From Actinomycetota bacterium (lineage in GTDB: Bacteria; Actinomycetota; Thermoleophilia; Gaiellales; Gaiellaceae): 64,000 bases of DNA. This document shows positions 16,449 through 26,800 of the stretch, piece after piece. The notes below the pieces were generated by a model. That model had not been told where the DNA came from. It worked only from the letters and a program-made list of their open reading frames with translations, and ran no database searches. A program made the position numbers and the translations under genes. The stretch spans positions 1 through 64,000 of the forward strand of contig VAXB01000033.1 of assembly GCA_005883995.1 (NCBI GenBank), read 5' to 3'. Each line of letters starts with the position of its first letter. Positions within the stretch are counted from its first letter, which is position 1.

Positions 16449-17531
16449 ATGAGCGCCACCGAGGAAGCGGTTCACGCAACGCGCGCCGTCGAGATTTTCG
16501 AGACCGAAGACACGAAGGCGCTCCTGGACGCAGGCCGCCAGGCAGGTCATCTGAATGCCGACGAGATTGCGATCGCGCTCGACGAGCTCGATCTCGAGCC
16601 GGGGCAGATCGACGACTTCTACCACGCGCTCGAGGAGCTCCATATCGAGGTCGTGGCGACCGAAGAAGAAGCTGAGCAGGCGCCTGTCGAGGCGCCGCGC
16701 GAGGTCTCGACCGACGCACTGCAGCTCTTCCTGAAAGACATCGGCAAGGTCGACCTGCTGACGGCGGCGCAGGAGGTCGAGCTCGCCAAACGGATCGAGC
16801 GCGGCGATCACTCGGCGAAGCAGGAGATGGTCGAGGCGAACCTCCGGCTCGTCGTCTCGATCGCGAAGAAGTATCGGAACCAGGGGCTTCCGTTCCTCGA
16901 TCTGATCCAAGAGGGGACGATCGGCCTCGTCCGCGCCGCCGAGAAGTTCGACTACAGGAAGGGCTTCAAGTTCTCGACGTACGCGACCTGGTGGATCCGC
17001 CAGGCGGTCGCGCGGGCGCTCGCCGACAAGGCGCGGACGATTCGCATGCCTGTCCACGTGGTCGAGAAGCTGAACAAGATCGTTCGCTCCGAGCGAAAGC
17101 TCCGCGCCGAGTTCGGCCGCGAGCCTACCTCGGGGGAGATCGCCACGGACCTCGAGCTCACGCCGGAAGAGGTTGAGCAGATCCGTCGTAGCGCGCAGAC
17201 GCCGGTCTCGCTCGAGAAGCCGGTCGGCGACGAGGACGAGTCCGAGTTCGGCCACTTCCTCACCGACGAGAACCAGGAACTGCCGGACGAGGCCGCCGAG
17301 GTCACGCTCCGCAAGGAGACGCTGAAGAAGATCCTCGGCTCGTTGTCGCCGCGGGAGCGGCAGGTGCTCGAGCTGCGGTACGGGCTCGACGGCCAGCATC
17401 CGCGCACGCTCGACGAGGTCGGCCGGACGTTCAACGTCACGCGCGAGCGCATCCGGCAGATCGAGAACCAGAGCTTGAAGAAGCTGCGCGCCCTCGCGGA
17501 TGCCGCGAAGCTCCGCGACGTCGCCGCCTAA
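16449..17531 (+). CDS. RpoD/HrdB-like sigma-70 factor
   Basis: [53 protein letters not shown]...[27 protein letters not shown]. Confidence 0.95.
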   Translation: MSATEEAVHATRAVEIFETEDTKALLDAGRQAGHLNADEIAIALDELDLEPGQIDDFYHALEELHIEVVATEEEAEQAPVEAPREVSTDALQLFLKDIGKVDLLTAAQEVELAKRIERGDHSAKQEMVEANLRLVVSIAKKYRNQGLPFLDLIQEGTIGLVRAAEKFDYRKGFKFSTYATWWIRQAVARALADKARTIRMPVHVVEKLNKIVRSERKLRAEFGREPTSGEIATDLELTPEEVEQIRRSAQTPVSLEKPVGDEDESEFGHFLTDENQELPDEAAEVTLRKETLKKILGSLSPRERQVLELRYGLDGQHPRTLDEVGRTFNVTRERIRQIENQSLKKLRALADAAKLRDVAA

Positions 17532-17555
17532 AACCCGGCAAGCGCCTCGTAGAAA

Positions 17556-17589
17556 AAGTGCCCGGCACCTTCCAAGGTGCCTGGCACTT
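17556..17589. repeat. REP-like palindrome (16-bp arms, 2-nt spacer)
   Basis: aagtgcccggcacctt-cc-aaggtgcctggcactt, one mismatch. Confidence 0.65.
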
Positions 17590-17616
17590 GTACGCCTTGA
17601 CGTAGAGTTCCGCGCC

Positions 17617-18942
17617 GTGGACCAGGCCTGGCTCGAAGAGCTGCGCGAGTTCGTCGCGATCCCGTCGGTCAGCGCGGACCCTGCGCACCAGGACGACGTG
17701 CACCGCGCGGCCGAATGGGTCCGCGACTTCGTCAAGCGCGCCGGGGGCGAGGCGGAGCTCCAGCGCCGCGGGACGCGCGATCTCGTGATCGGCGACATCC
17801 CGGCGACGACGAACGGCGCCGGCGCGCCTACGGTGATGGTCTACGGGCATTTCGACGTCCAGCCGCCGGCGCCGCTCGACCTGTGGGAGTCGCCGCCGTT
17901 CGAGCTGCAGGAGCGCGACGGCTGGCTCTACGCGCGCGGGATCGCCGACGACAAGGGGCCGCTCTATACGCTGCTGAAGGCGGCGCAGCTGATGCGCGAG
18001 GAGAACTCGCTGCCCGTCAACATCCGGATCGCCTGCGACGGCGAGGAGGAGATCGGCGGGCACTCGATCGTCGACTTCCTCGAGGAGGACGACCGTGGCG
18101 CCGACGTCTGCGTCATCTTCGACGGCGGCCCGACGCGGCCGGAACAACCGGAGTTCGCGCTCGCGACACGAGGGCTGGTCGGGTTCCACGTCACGATGCG
18201 TACGGGCGACCGCGACATGCACTCGGGCTACTACGGCGGTGCGGCGTTGAATGCGATCCACGCACTGATACAGACGTTGACCGCGCTGCTCGCGCGCGAC
18301 GGTCGCCTACCCGAGCCGCTGCGCGAAGGGGCGACTCCGCTGACCGACGTGGAGAAGGCGAGCTTCGAGCACCTGCCGACGGGCGCGCAGATCCTCGACG
18401 ACGCCGATGCGACGGTGCTCGATCCGAAGGCGCCGGAGGAGTTCTACGAGCGGACGTGGGCCGAGCCGTCGCTCGACGTCAACGGCATCTTCGGCGGCAA
18501 GCCTGACTTCGTCAACACGACGCTCGTCGTCGAGGCGCACGCGCGGTTCACGATCCGCCTCGCGCCGGGACAGGATCCCGACACGATCGCGGCAGCGGCG
18601 GAACGGCTGCTGCGCGAGGCCGCACCGGACGGCGCCCAGCTCACGATCGAGCGCGAGAACTCCGCGGCGCCGGGCGTCTTCGCCCCCGACTTGCCCGCGA
18701 TCAAGCTCGGCATGGACGCCTTCGAGCGCGCACTCGGAACGCGGCCGATCCTCGTCCGCGTCGGCGGGACGCTCCCGATCTACCCGGCGCTTGCCGCGAA
18801 GGGCATAGCCACGATCGGGACCGGCTTCGCGCTGCGCGAGAGCAACGTGCACTCGCCGAACGAGCGGTTGCGTGTAGAGGACGTCGGTCGCGCCGTCTCT
18901 GCTGCGCGCGAGCTGTACACCAGCCTCGCCGGCCTTGGCTGA
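17617..18942 (+). CDS. M20-family dipeptidase
   Basis: VMVYGHFDVQPPAPLDLWESPPFELQERDGWLYARGIADDKGP...DGEEEIGGHS; GTG start. Confidence 0.9.
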   Translation: MDQAWLEELREFVAIPSVSADPAHQDDVHRAAEWVRDFVKRAGGEAELQRRGTRDLVIGDIPATTNGAGAPTVMVYGHFDVQPPAPLDLWESPPFELQERDGWLYARGIADDKGPLYTLLKAAQLMREENSLPVNIRIACDGEEEIGGHSIVDFLEEDDRGADVCVIFDGGPTRPEQPEFALATRGLVGFHVTMRTGDRDMHSGYYGGAALNAIHALIQTLTALLARDGRLPEPLREGATPLTDVEKASFEHLPTGAQILDDADATVLDPKAPEEFYERTWAEPSLDVNGIFGGKPDFVNTTLVVEAHARFTIRLAPGQDPDTIAAAAERLLREAAPDGAQLTIERENSAAPGVFAPDLPAIKLGMDAFERALGTRPILVRVGGTLPIYPALAAKGIATIGTGFALRESNVHSPNERLRVEDVGRAVSAARELYTSLAGLG

Positions 18943-20215
18943 GAACGGCCGGTACGCGACACCGGTCGCGGCGGCGCTCGCCGACGACGTGCTCGAGCGG
19001 TTCCTTCGCTACATCCGCATCGACACCCAGTCGGACTTCGAGTCGTCCACATACCCCAGCACGGCGAAGCAGCGTGATCTCGGCGAACTGTTGACGCGAG
19101 AGTTGCGCGAGCTCGGGCTCGACGACGCCGAGCTCACGGAGCATGGCTACGTGTTCGCGACGCTCCCTGGTACGCGCGGGCCGACGATGGGGCTGATCGC
19201 GCACGTCGACACGAGCCCCGACGAATCCGGCGCGGATGTGAAGCCGCAGGTCGTTCGCAGCTACGACGGGGGCGAAATCGGGCTCCCGGGCGACCCACGG
19301 CAAACGCTGCGTCCAGGCGAGAGCACGCTGCTTGCAACGCGCGTCGGCCATGACATCGTCACGTCCGACGGCACGACGCTGCTCGGTGCCGACGACAAGG
19401 CGGGCGTCGCCGAGATCATGTCCGCAGTCGCGTACCTCGCGAATCATCCGGAGCTCGAGCATGCGCCGATCCGGATCGCTTTCACAGTCGACGAGGAGGT
19501 CGGCCGCGGCGTCGAGCACTTCGACATCGGCGCGTTCGGCGCCGACTTCGCGTACACGCTCGACGGCGCCGAGCTCGGCCGCATCGACGACGAGACGTTT
19601 TCGGCGTCCGAGGTCCGCGTGCGGATCGAAGGGCACAGCGTGCATCCGGGGACGTCGAAGGGGAAGATGGTCAACTCGATCAAGCTCGCTGCCGAGCTGA
19701 TCGCGCGGTTGCCGAAGGACCGGGTATCGCCCGAGACCACGGACGACCGCGACGGGTTTGTCCACCCGACCAACATCGTCGGCGGCACCGCCGAGACGAC
19801 GGTGAAGTTCATCTGCCGCGACTTCGACGGCGCACGTCTGAGGGAGCACGAGCAGCTCGTCCGCGACCTCGCCGCTCAGATCGGCGACGAGGAGCCGCGC
19901 GCGAAGCTCACGGTCGAGGTGGAAGAGAGCTACCGCAACATGAAGCAGTACCTCGACGCGGCGCCCCGGATCCTCGACGCGGCCGACGAGGCGACACGCC
20001 GCGTGGGCCTCGAGCCGACACGCAGCGCAATCCGCGGCGGCACGGATGGCGCGGTCCTCAGCCAGCGCGGATTGCTGACGCCGAACATCTTTACCGGTGG
20101 CCAGGAGTACCACTCGGTGCGCGAGTGGATCTCGGTCCAGGACATGGCAACGTCGGCCGCGACGGTGGTCGAGCTCGCGAAGCTCTGGGCCGAGCCGGAG
20201 TGGTCGGAAACGTAG
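18935..20215 (+). CDS. pepT: Tripeptidase T (M20B)
   Basis: GLIAHVDTSPDESGADVKPQVVRSYDGG...TLLGADDKAGVAEIM...FTVDEEVGRGVEHFD. Confidence 0.9.
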   Translation: MAENGRYATPVAAALADDVLERFLRYIRIDTQSDFESSTYPSTAKQRDLGELLTRELRELGLDDAELTEHGYVFATLPGTRGPTMGLIAHVDTSPDESGADVKPQVVRSYDGGEIGLPGDPRQTLRPGESTLLATRVGHDIVTSDGTTLLGADDKAGVAEIMSAVAYLANHPELEHAPIRIAFTVDEEVGRGVEHFDIGAFGADFAYTLDGAELGRIDDETFSASEVRVRIEGHSVHPGTSKGKMVNSIKLAAELIARLPKDRVSPETTDDRDGFVHPTNIVGGTAETTVKFICRDFDGARLREHEQLVRDLAAQIGDEEPRAKLTVEVEESYRNMKQYLDAAPRILDAADEATRRVGLEPTRSAIRGGTDGAVLSQRGLLTPNIFTGGQEYHSVREWISVQDMATSAATVVELAKLWAEPEWSET

Positions 20216-20229
20216 AACCGCGCGCAGGG

Positions 20230-20256
20230 GGCAGACCCCTCCGGGTCTGCCGTTTT
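20230..20256 (+). terminator. Rho-independent-like terminator after pepT
   Basis: ggcagaccc-cctcc-gggtctgcc followed by gtttt. Confidence 0.55.
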
Positions 20257-20275
20257 CGAAGTCTGTGCTTCGCCC

Positions 20276-20614
20276 TTAGTCCGTGTGACAGCAGAGCCAG
20301 TCGCGGCCGAACTCGCGCATCGCGTCGATGATCGGCAGCAGCGCCCGGCCCTTGTCGGTCAGCTCGTACTCGACCCGCGGTGGCGACTCCGCGTAGCTCC
20401 GGCGCTCGACGATCTCCTCGTCCTCGAGCGCGCGTAGCCGCTCGGACAGCGTCCTCGGCGAGATGCCCGCGCAGGAGTGTTCGAGCTGCGAGAACCGTCG
20501 CGGCCCCTCCGAGAGGTCGTGGACGAGCAGCGCGGTCCATTTCGCGCCGATGATCTCGGCGGACGCGGCGACCGAGCAGGTCGTCGAATCGTGCACGGGG
20601 TTCATGGTGCGCAT
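20276..20614 (-). CDS. HxlR-family transcriptional regulator
   Basis: EIIGAKWTALLVHDLSEGPRRFSQLEHSCAGISPRTLSERLRALEDEEIVERRSY. Confidence 0.9.
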   Translation of the reverse strand: MRTMNPVHDSTTCSVAASAEIIGAKWTALLVHDLSEGPRRFSQLEHSCAGISPRTLSERLRALEDEEIVERRSYAESPPRVEYELTDKGRALLPIIDAMREFGRDWLCCHTD

Positions 20615-20666
20615 CGCCAGGCGAATTGTAGTTGCTGTCGCGGAAATTCCAGAGCGCGCCGGCGGG

Positions 20667-21590
20667 TCAGCTGAACGGCCGGGGCGTTGCGTCCAGCTTC
20701 GGGATCGAGAACCGCGCGATCGTGCCGAAGCCGCCGGGCGCCGGTTTGCACGCCTGGGCGACGCCGGCATCGCACGCGACGGACAGGAAGATGAACGCGT
20801 CCTCGACCGAGAACTCCCACTCGTCGACGAGCAGCTTCGCGGCTTCTTCGGTACAGAGTTTCAGCGCCTCGTCGTAGTGGAGCGCCGTTGCGTGTGGGAC
20901 CCAACGATCCGCGAGCTCCGTCACCGGCCACGTCGCCTGCTTCCCCTTGAGCAGGTCGAACCGGACGTCGACCTCTCCCGCGATCTCGACACCGGTGAAA
21001 CAGACCTCGCCGTCGCCCATCGACGCGTGCATGTCGCCGACCGCGAACATCCCGCCCGGCCGGCGCACCGGGAAGTAGATCCGCGCGCCCCTTCCGTGCA
21101 GGTGGTCGTCGAGGTTCCCGCCGTGGCGACCGGCGAGGCCGTTCGAGAGGTCGTCGCCGTCGGTCGCGACGCCGACGACGCCGACCATCGGCCGCGCCGG
21201 GAAGCGCACTCGGTCGTTCATCCGGACCTCGCCGTCGACGACCTCGAAGAGCCGGGTCAGCGGTGCCTGCACAGCGTCGATCAACTGCCCGAAGCCGGGG
21301 ATCAGGGTCGCGACGCCCCATTCGATCGGGCGCACGTCGAGGATCTCCGCGATCAACGAGTCGCCCGGCTCGGCTCCGCGCACCGCGACGGGGCCGGTCG
21401 CGCCGTTGATCCGCTCGAGGTCGATGTCGGTGACGAGAGCGTCCTCCGACCGGATCTGGCCGGTGAAGCAGTCGTTCGTTTCGAACGTGACCGTCTCGCC
21501 CGGCTCGACCTCGAGCACGGGCTCGAGGTCGGGGCCGAACGACCAGATCACCTGGTCGCGGCCGAGGCGGTGTCCCGTCGCGACGGCCAT
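20667..21590 (-). CDS. Acetamidase/formamidase family protein
   Basis: NDCFTGQIRSEDALVTDIDLERINGATGPVAVRGAEPGDSLIAEILDV...GDMHASMGDGEVCFTGVE. Confidence 0.9.
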   Translation of the reverse strand: MAVATGHRLGRDQVIWSFGPDLEPVLEVEPGETVTFETNDCFTGQIRSEDALVTDIDLERINGATGPVAVRGAEPGDSLIAEILDVRPIEWGVATLIPGFGQLIDAVQAPLTRLFEVVDGEVRMNDRVRFPARPMVGVVGVATDGDDLSNGLAGRHGGNLDDHLHGRGARIYFPVRRPGGMFAVGDMHASMGDGEVCFTGVEIAGEVDVRFDLLKGKQATWPVTELADRWVPHATALHYDEALKLCTEEAAKLLVDEWEFSVEDAFIFLSVACDAGVAQACKPAPGGFGTIARFSIPKLDATPRPFS

Positions 21591-23062
21591 CACGCCGGCT
21601 CGGCGACGGCGGTCGCCGGCGCCACGGTCTCGTCTTCGACGTACACGCGCTCCATGTCCTTCAGCCGGTCGGGGTACCGGGCCATCAGCCAGAGCGTCAA
21701 CACGATTCCGACGCCGATCCAGCCGAGCGCGAACCAGTTCGCGTACTTGATCGGGTACGTCGGCGGGAACTTCACGTACTGGTAGTAGAGCGGGAAGAAG
21801 AACAGGATTGCGCCCGCCGCCGGCAGCACGAAGTGCAGGAACCAGTTGAACTCGTCGCGCCGCTTCGTCCAGTAATGCCACATGCAGCCGAGGCAGATGA
21901 GGATGTACACGACGACGACGACGATCACTGCGAGGGTGGCGATCAGCGCGAAGCCGGTGAGCGGTCCCCACTTCCAACCCAAGATGATCGACAGCACGAA
22001 CGCGAAGATGCTCATCCAGACGATCGCGATGTACGGGGTCTTGAAATCCGGATGGGTTCGCCCCAGCGCGCGCGGCGCGAGCCGGTTGCGCGAAAGCGCG
22101 TAGAACACGCGTGTCGCCGCGTTCACGGCCGCGTTCGAATTCGCCGTGATCGAGTTGCAGATCGCGAGGAAGACGATGATCCAGCCGGTGCTCCAGAAGA
22201 CCTTGCCGAGGTTCCGCCACGGATCGGCGCCGGTTGCCTGGGTGACGAAGTTGTCGACGCCGGCGCCGAAGACCCAGGCGTACGAGCAGAGGACATAGAA
22301 GAGGCCGATCGCGAAGGCGGATCCGATCACGGCAATCGGGACTGTCCTACGCGGGTTTCGCGCCTCCTCGCCGAGCGGCGCAGCGGCCTCGAAGCCGATG
22401 AAGGCCAGGATCGCGAAGACCATCCCGCGAAAGACGCCGTTCCAGTGGCCGACGGCGTGGTTGGGGTTGAAGGGCACGCCGCTCAGCTTCCCGGCGTTCG
22501 AAAGCAGCATCCAGATTGCGAGCGCACCGAAAACTGTGATCTCGAAGGCGCCGAGGATCACGCCGGCGGTCGTCGAGAGGCGGATGTCGCGATACGTCAG
22601 CAGGAACACGACGATCGTCATCAGGAGCACCCAGATCCACCACTGGCCCGTGTAGTGCCAGCCCGCTTCGCTGCCCATCACCTCGCGCATCGCCCAACCG
22701 AACTCGAGGTAGAGGAACGGCGCCACGAGCGGCTCGAACAGGATGAAGAGCCACGCGACGATGAACCCGGCCCACGGGCCCAGCGAGCGCGCCGCGTACG
22801 TGTAGAGACCCCCGGCGGACGGCTCGAGCCGCGCGAGTTGGCCGATTGCGGTCGCGGCGCACATGCAGGCGACGAGCGCGAGGAGCACCGACAGCGCGAG
22901 CGCCTGCCGCGAGAACGGGACGGAGATGTAGATCGAGTACGCAACGGCGGCGCCCGGCGCCATGTGCGTGATCGACTGGAAGATGACCTGCGGCAGACCG
23001 ATCGAGTGCTCGCGCAGCCGATCGAAGGAACGTGTCGGAGTCGCAGCGCTTGCCATGCCCAC
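21590..23062 (-). CDS. APC-family amino acid permease
   Basis: ~12 hydrophobic segments; IGLPQVIFQSITHMAPGAAVAYS...ILAFIGFEAAAPLGEEARNPRRTVPIAVI. Confidence 0.9.
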   Translation of the reverse strand: MGMASAATPTRSFDRLREHSIGLPQVIFQSITHMAPGAAVAYSIYISVPFSRQALALSVLLALVACMCAATAIGQLARLEPSAGGLYTYAARSLGPWAGFIVAWLFILFEPLVAPFLYLEFGWAMREVMGSEAGWHYTGQWWIWVLLMTIVVFLLTYRDIRLSTTAGVILGAFEITVFGALAIWMLLSNAGKLSGVPFNPNHAVGHWNGVFRGMVFAILAFIGFEAAAPLGEEARNPRRTVPIAVIGSAFAIGLFYVLCSYAWVFGAGVDNFVTQATGADPWRNLGKVFWSTGWIIVFLAICNSITANSNAAVNAATRVFYALSRNRLAPRALGRTHPDFKTPYIAIVWMSIFAFVLSIILGWKWGPLTGFALIATLAVIVVVVVYILICLGCMWHYWTKRRDEFNWFLHFVLPAAGAILFFFPLYYQYVKFPPTYPIKYANWFALGWIGVGIVLTLWLMARYPDRLKDMERVYVEDETVAPATAVAEPA

Positions 23063-23092
23063 CCTCCCGGTCGCGATTTGCCCCGCGCGATC

Positions 23093-24634
23093 CTAATCCC
23101 AGGGGGGCGCATTATGGACCCAACGGCCGCCGAGCATCGTCGCGACGACGCGCACGTCCGACAGCTCGTCGGGCTCGACGCCGAACGGATCGCGGTCGAG
23201 GACGACGAGGTCCGCGGCGTAGCCGGGGAGAAGCTTCCCGCGCCGGCGTTCGTCGCCCGTCAGCCACGCGGGATTGACGCACGTGGCGACGAGCGCTTCC
23301 TCGAGCGCGACGCGCTGCTCGGGATGCCACGCCGGCCGCTCGTCGATCGTGCGCAGCACGCCTGCGCAGACGCCGGCCCAGGGATCGAGCTCCTCGATCG
23401 GAGCGTCGGATCCGTTGGCGAGGAGCGCGCCGCTGTCCAGCAGCGAGTGGTATGCGTACGCGCCGTCCGTCTTGCCGCCCCAGAAGCGTTCGGCGAGGTC
23501 ACGGTCCGACGGTGCGTGGCTGAACTGCACCGATGCGGCGACGCCGAGCTGTGCGAAGCGCGGGAGGTCGTCCGCGGACAGCAGCTGCGCGTGCTCGATG
23601 CGCGGCCGCAGCTTCCTGCTCGCCCAGACGTCGTGCGTGCGCTCGAAGGCGTCGAGTGCGTCGCGGTTCGCGCGGTCACCGATCGCATGGACCGCGACGG
23701 GGAAACCACGCTCGGCGGCACGGACGATCGTTTCCGCGAGCTCGTCGCCGCTCGTGATCTCGACGCCGGTGCCGTCGAGCATGCGCGCGGTCTGCGAGCC
23801 GAGCGTGCCGTCCATGAACGCCTTGACATACCCGAGGCGGAGCAGGTCGTTGCCGAACGCGCCGTGCAGTGGGAGCGCGAGGAGCGCGTCGAGCTCGTCC
23901 TTCGGATGCGACTCCCAGACGCGCAGCGAGAGGTTGCCCTCGTTCGCGAGCCGCTGGAAAACGCCGAGCGCACCGAGCCAGCCGTCCTTGTCGTGGACGG
24001 CGGTCACGCCGCGCGCGTTCGCGAGCTTCATTCCGGCCCGCGACGCTTCGACCATCTCGTCCTCCGTCGGGCGAACGTGCCTGTCGCGGAAGTGCCAGGC
24101 GCACTCCTCGCGCAGAACGCCTGTCGGCTCGCCGCGGCCGTCCCGCTCGACGACGCCCCCGGCGACCTCGAGGTCGCCGTTCGCCGTGGCAAGCGCCGCC
24201 GAGTTCAGCCAGAGCGAGTGGTAGTCGCGCGCCATCAGCGCGGCGGGCGTTGCGCCGGTGACGCGGTCGAGCGCTTCCTTCGTCGGCTCCTCTTCCGGCG
24301 ACCAGTCGCCGCTCCGCCAGCCGTGTCCGCGGAGCCAGCGTCCGGGCTCGGCGTGCGCCGCCGCCTCCGCGACGCGCGCGAGCGCCTCGTCGAGCGACCG
24401 CGTGCCCTCGAGCCGGATCTGCCGCTGCGCGAGCGCCCACGTCGGGAAGTGCACATGGGCGTCGTTGAACCCCGGGAGGACGCACCGTCCGCCGAGATCG
24501 ACGACGTCGGGTGACGCGAGCGCAGTCTCGTGGACGCCGACTCCGCCGGCGATCCGCTCGCCCGCGATCGCCAGGGCCCGCCCGATCGGGACGGACGGCT
24601 CGAGCGTCCGGATGACGCCGTTCTCGAGGATCAC
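23093..24634 (-). CDS. Amidohydrolase (YtcJ-like)
   Basis: LPGFNDAHVHFPTWALAQRQIRL...VAVHAIGDRANRDALDAFE...NGSDAPIEELDPWAGV. Confidence 0.9.
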   Translation of the reverse strand: MILENGVIRTLEPSVPIGRALAIAGERIAGGVGVHETALASPDVVDLGGRCVLPGFNDAHVHFPTWALAQRQIRLEGTRSLDEALARVAEAAAHAEPGRWLRGHGWRSGDWSPEEEPTKEALDRVTGATPAALMARDYHSLWLNSAALATANGDLEVAGGVVERDGRGEPTGVLREECAWHFRDRHVRPTEDEMVEASRAGMKLANARGVTAVHDKDGWLGALGVFQRLANEGNLSLRVWESHPKDELDALLALPLHGAFGNDLLRLGYVKAFMDGTLGSQTARMLDGTGVEITSGDELAETIVRAAERGFPVAVHAIGDRANRDALDAFERTHDVWASRKLRPRIEHAQLLSADDLPRFAQLGVAASVQFSHAPSDRDLAERFWGGKTDGAYAYHSLLDSGALLANGSDAPIEELDPWAGVCAGVLRTIDERPAWHPEQRVALEEALVATCVNPAWLTGDERRRGKLLPGYAADLVVLDRDPFGVEPDELSDVRVVATMLGGRWVHNAPPWD

Positions 24635-24671
24635 GCGGCGAGCGTAACTCCCGCGACGGCGCCGTCGTTAG

Positions 24672-24752
24672 ATGGACGTGAACGGGGTCGTGATCATCCT
24701 CCTGCTGGTCGTGATGCTCGCCGTCGCCAGCTACTGGCGCACGAGCGACTAA
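24672..24752 (+). CDS. Tiny single-TM peptide
   Basis: MDVNGVVIILLLVVMLAVASYWRTSD, 26 aa. Confidence 0.3.
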   Translation: MDVNGVVIILLLVVMLAVASYWRTSD

Positions 24753-24777
24753 GCGCAACGCGAGTAGGCTTCGGGGC

Positions 24778-25959
24778 GTGGCGTACGACCCGCTGACCGA
24801 CGAGCAGCGCGAGCTTCGGGACCTGGTGCGCACGCTCTCGCGAGAGCGGATCGCACCGCGGGCAGCCGAGATCGACGAGAAACACGAGTTTCCGTGGGAT
24901 GTCGTCGAGCTCTTCCGCGACAACGACCTCTTCGGCCTTTTCTTCGACGAGGAAGTCGGCGGGCTCGGAACCGGGACGCTGCTCTCGCTGATTGCGATCG
25001 AGGAGGTGTCGAAGGTCTGCGCGACGAGCGGTCTCATCCTCGCCGTGCAGGAGCTCGGCTCGCTCGGCCTGAAGCTCGCCGGGAGCGACGAGCAGAAGCA
25101 GCAGTGGCTGCCGCGGCTTGCCACCGGCGAGTGGCTCTGCGCGTACGCGCTGACGGAATCCGGCTCCGGCTCCGATTCCGCGGCGATGCGCACGACGGCG
25201 CGCGTCGACAACGGCGAATACGTGCTCAACGGGTCGAAGCGGTTCATCACGAACGCCGGTGTCGCGCAGCTCTACACCGTCTTCGCGAAGACTGATTCGG
25301 CCGCGGGCCATTCCGGTATCTCGGCGTTCGTCGTCGAAGCCGACACGCCGGGCTTCGAGGTCGCGCGCGTCGAGCCGAAGATGGGTATTCGCGGTTCGAC
25401 GACCGGCGAGCTCGTGTTCGAGGACTGCCGTGTCCCGGCTGCGAACCGGCTCGGCGAGGAGGGTGAGGGCTTCAAGATCGCGATGCGGATCCTCGACCGG
25501 TCGCGGCCCGGCGTCGCTGCGCAGGGGCTCGGGATCGCCCAGGGCGCCACCGACTACGCGCTCGAATACGCGAAGACCCGCGAGACGATGGGCCGTCCGA
25601 TCACGCAGCACCAGCTCGTGGCTGCGATGCTCGCCGACATGGAGACGAAGTGCGAAGCGGCGCGCGGCCTGCTCTACAAGTTCGGGCAAGCGGTCGACGA
25701 GGGAGTCGATGGGCCGGAGCTGACGAAGTTGTCCGCGATGACGAAGCTCTATTGCACTGACGTCGCGATGGATGTCACGACCGATGCCGTCCAGGTGCTC
25801 GGAGGCTACGGCTACATCCAGGAATACCCGCTCGAGCGAATGATGCGCGACGCGAAGATCACGCAGATCTACGAGGGCACGAACCAGATCCAGCGGCTCG
25901 TGATCGCGCGCGAGATGGTGAAGGAGCAGCGGGCATTCTTGCTCGCAGGTGTGGGATGA
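24778..25959 (+). CDS. Acyl-CoA dehydrogenase
   Basis: [19 protein letters not shown]...[40 protein letters not shown]. Confidence 0.95.
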   Translation: MAYDPLTDEQRELRDLVRTLSRERIAPRAAEIDEKHEFPWDVVELFRDNDLFGLFFDEEVGGLGTGTLLSLIAIEEVSKVCATSGLILAVQELGSLGLKLAGSDEQKQQWLPRLATGEWLCAYALTESGSGSDSAAMRTTARVDNGEYVLNGSKRFITNAGVAQLYTVFAKTDSAAGHSGISAFVVEADTPGFEVARVEPKMGIRGSTTGELVFEDCRVPAANRLGEEGEGFKIAMRILDRSRPGVAAQGLGIAQGATDYALEYAKTRETMGRPITQHQLVAAMLADMETKCEAARGLLYKFGQAVDEGVDGPELTKLSAMTKLYCTDVAMDVTTDAVQVLGGYGYIQEYPLERMMRDAKITQIYEGTNQIQRLVIAREMVKEQRAFLLAGVG

Positions 25960-26800
25960 AGCTCGACGGCATCCACCACGTGACGTGCATCACGGGCGAC
26001 GCGCCGCAGAACGTCGACTTCTACACGCGTGTCCTCGGGCTGCGCCTCGTGAAGAAGTCCGTCAACCAGGACGACCCGACGGTGTACCACCTGTTCTACG
26101 CGGACGAGGCAGGTGATCCCGGCTCGGACAAGATGCGCTTTCGTTCTGGGCCGAGCGGCTCGCGAGCGCCGGCGTCGAGGCCGCGCGCGAGACGCACACG
26201 CTCCGCTTCGAGGATCCGGAGGGGCTCATGCAGGAGCTCGCGATTGTCGAAGCGGCCGATGATCCGTTGACGGCGGAGCATCCCGACATTCCCGCCGAGC
26301 TTGCGCTGCAGGGATTCGACGGCGTGCGGGCGTACGCGCGAGAGCCCGAGGCGAGCAGCGGGTTTCTCGAGGAGACGCTCGGCTTCGTCCCTCGAGCGGG
26401 CGTGAACGAGTGGGAGGCGCGCGGCAACAGACGCGGCGCGATCTACGCCTACGACGCGCCGCCCGAGGAGCGCGGGATCCCGGGAGCAGGCACCGTCCAC
26501 CATGTCGCCTGGTCGTCGCCGATGGACGACCACGAAGCGTGGCGGCAGCGGATCGCCGAGGCGGGCGCGCATCCGACGCCGATCATCGACCGCTTCTGGT
26601 TCAAGTCGATCTACTTCCGCGAGCCGAGCGGCGTCCTGTTCGAGGTCGCGACGCTCGGGCCCGGCTTCACCGCCGACGAGCCGCTCGAGACGCTGGGCGA
26701 GCATCTGACCCTGCCGCCGGACTACGAGCATCTGCGCGCGCACCTCGAGCAGGTGCTGACGCCGCTGCCCGACCCGCGCGCCGCGCGAACGCGTAGCTGA
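25956..26800 (+). pseudogene. VOC/glyoxalase-family ring-cleaving dioxygenase-like gene, frame broken near 26130
   Basis: [58 protein letters not shown], then in another frame [36 protein letters not shown]... Confidence 0.75.

Noticed and set aside
21833-24514. 893-aa plus ORF opposite permease and amidohydrolase
   Set aside because: No recognisable motifs, antisense to two well-supported genes; shadow ORF.
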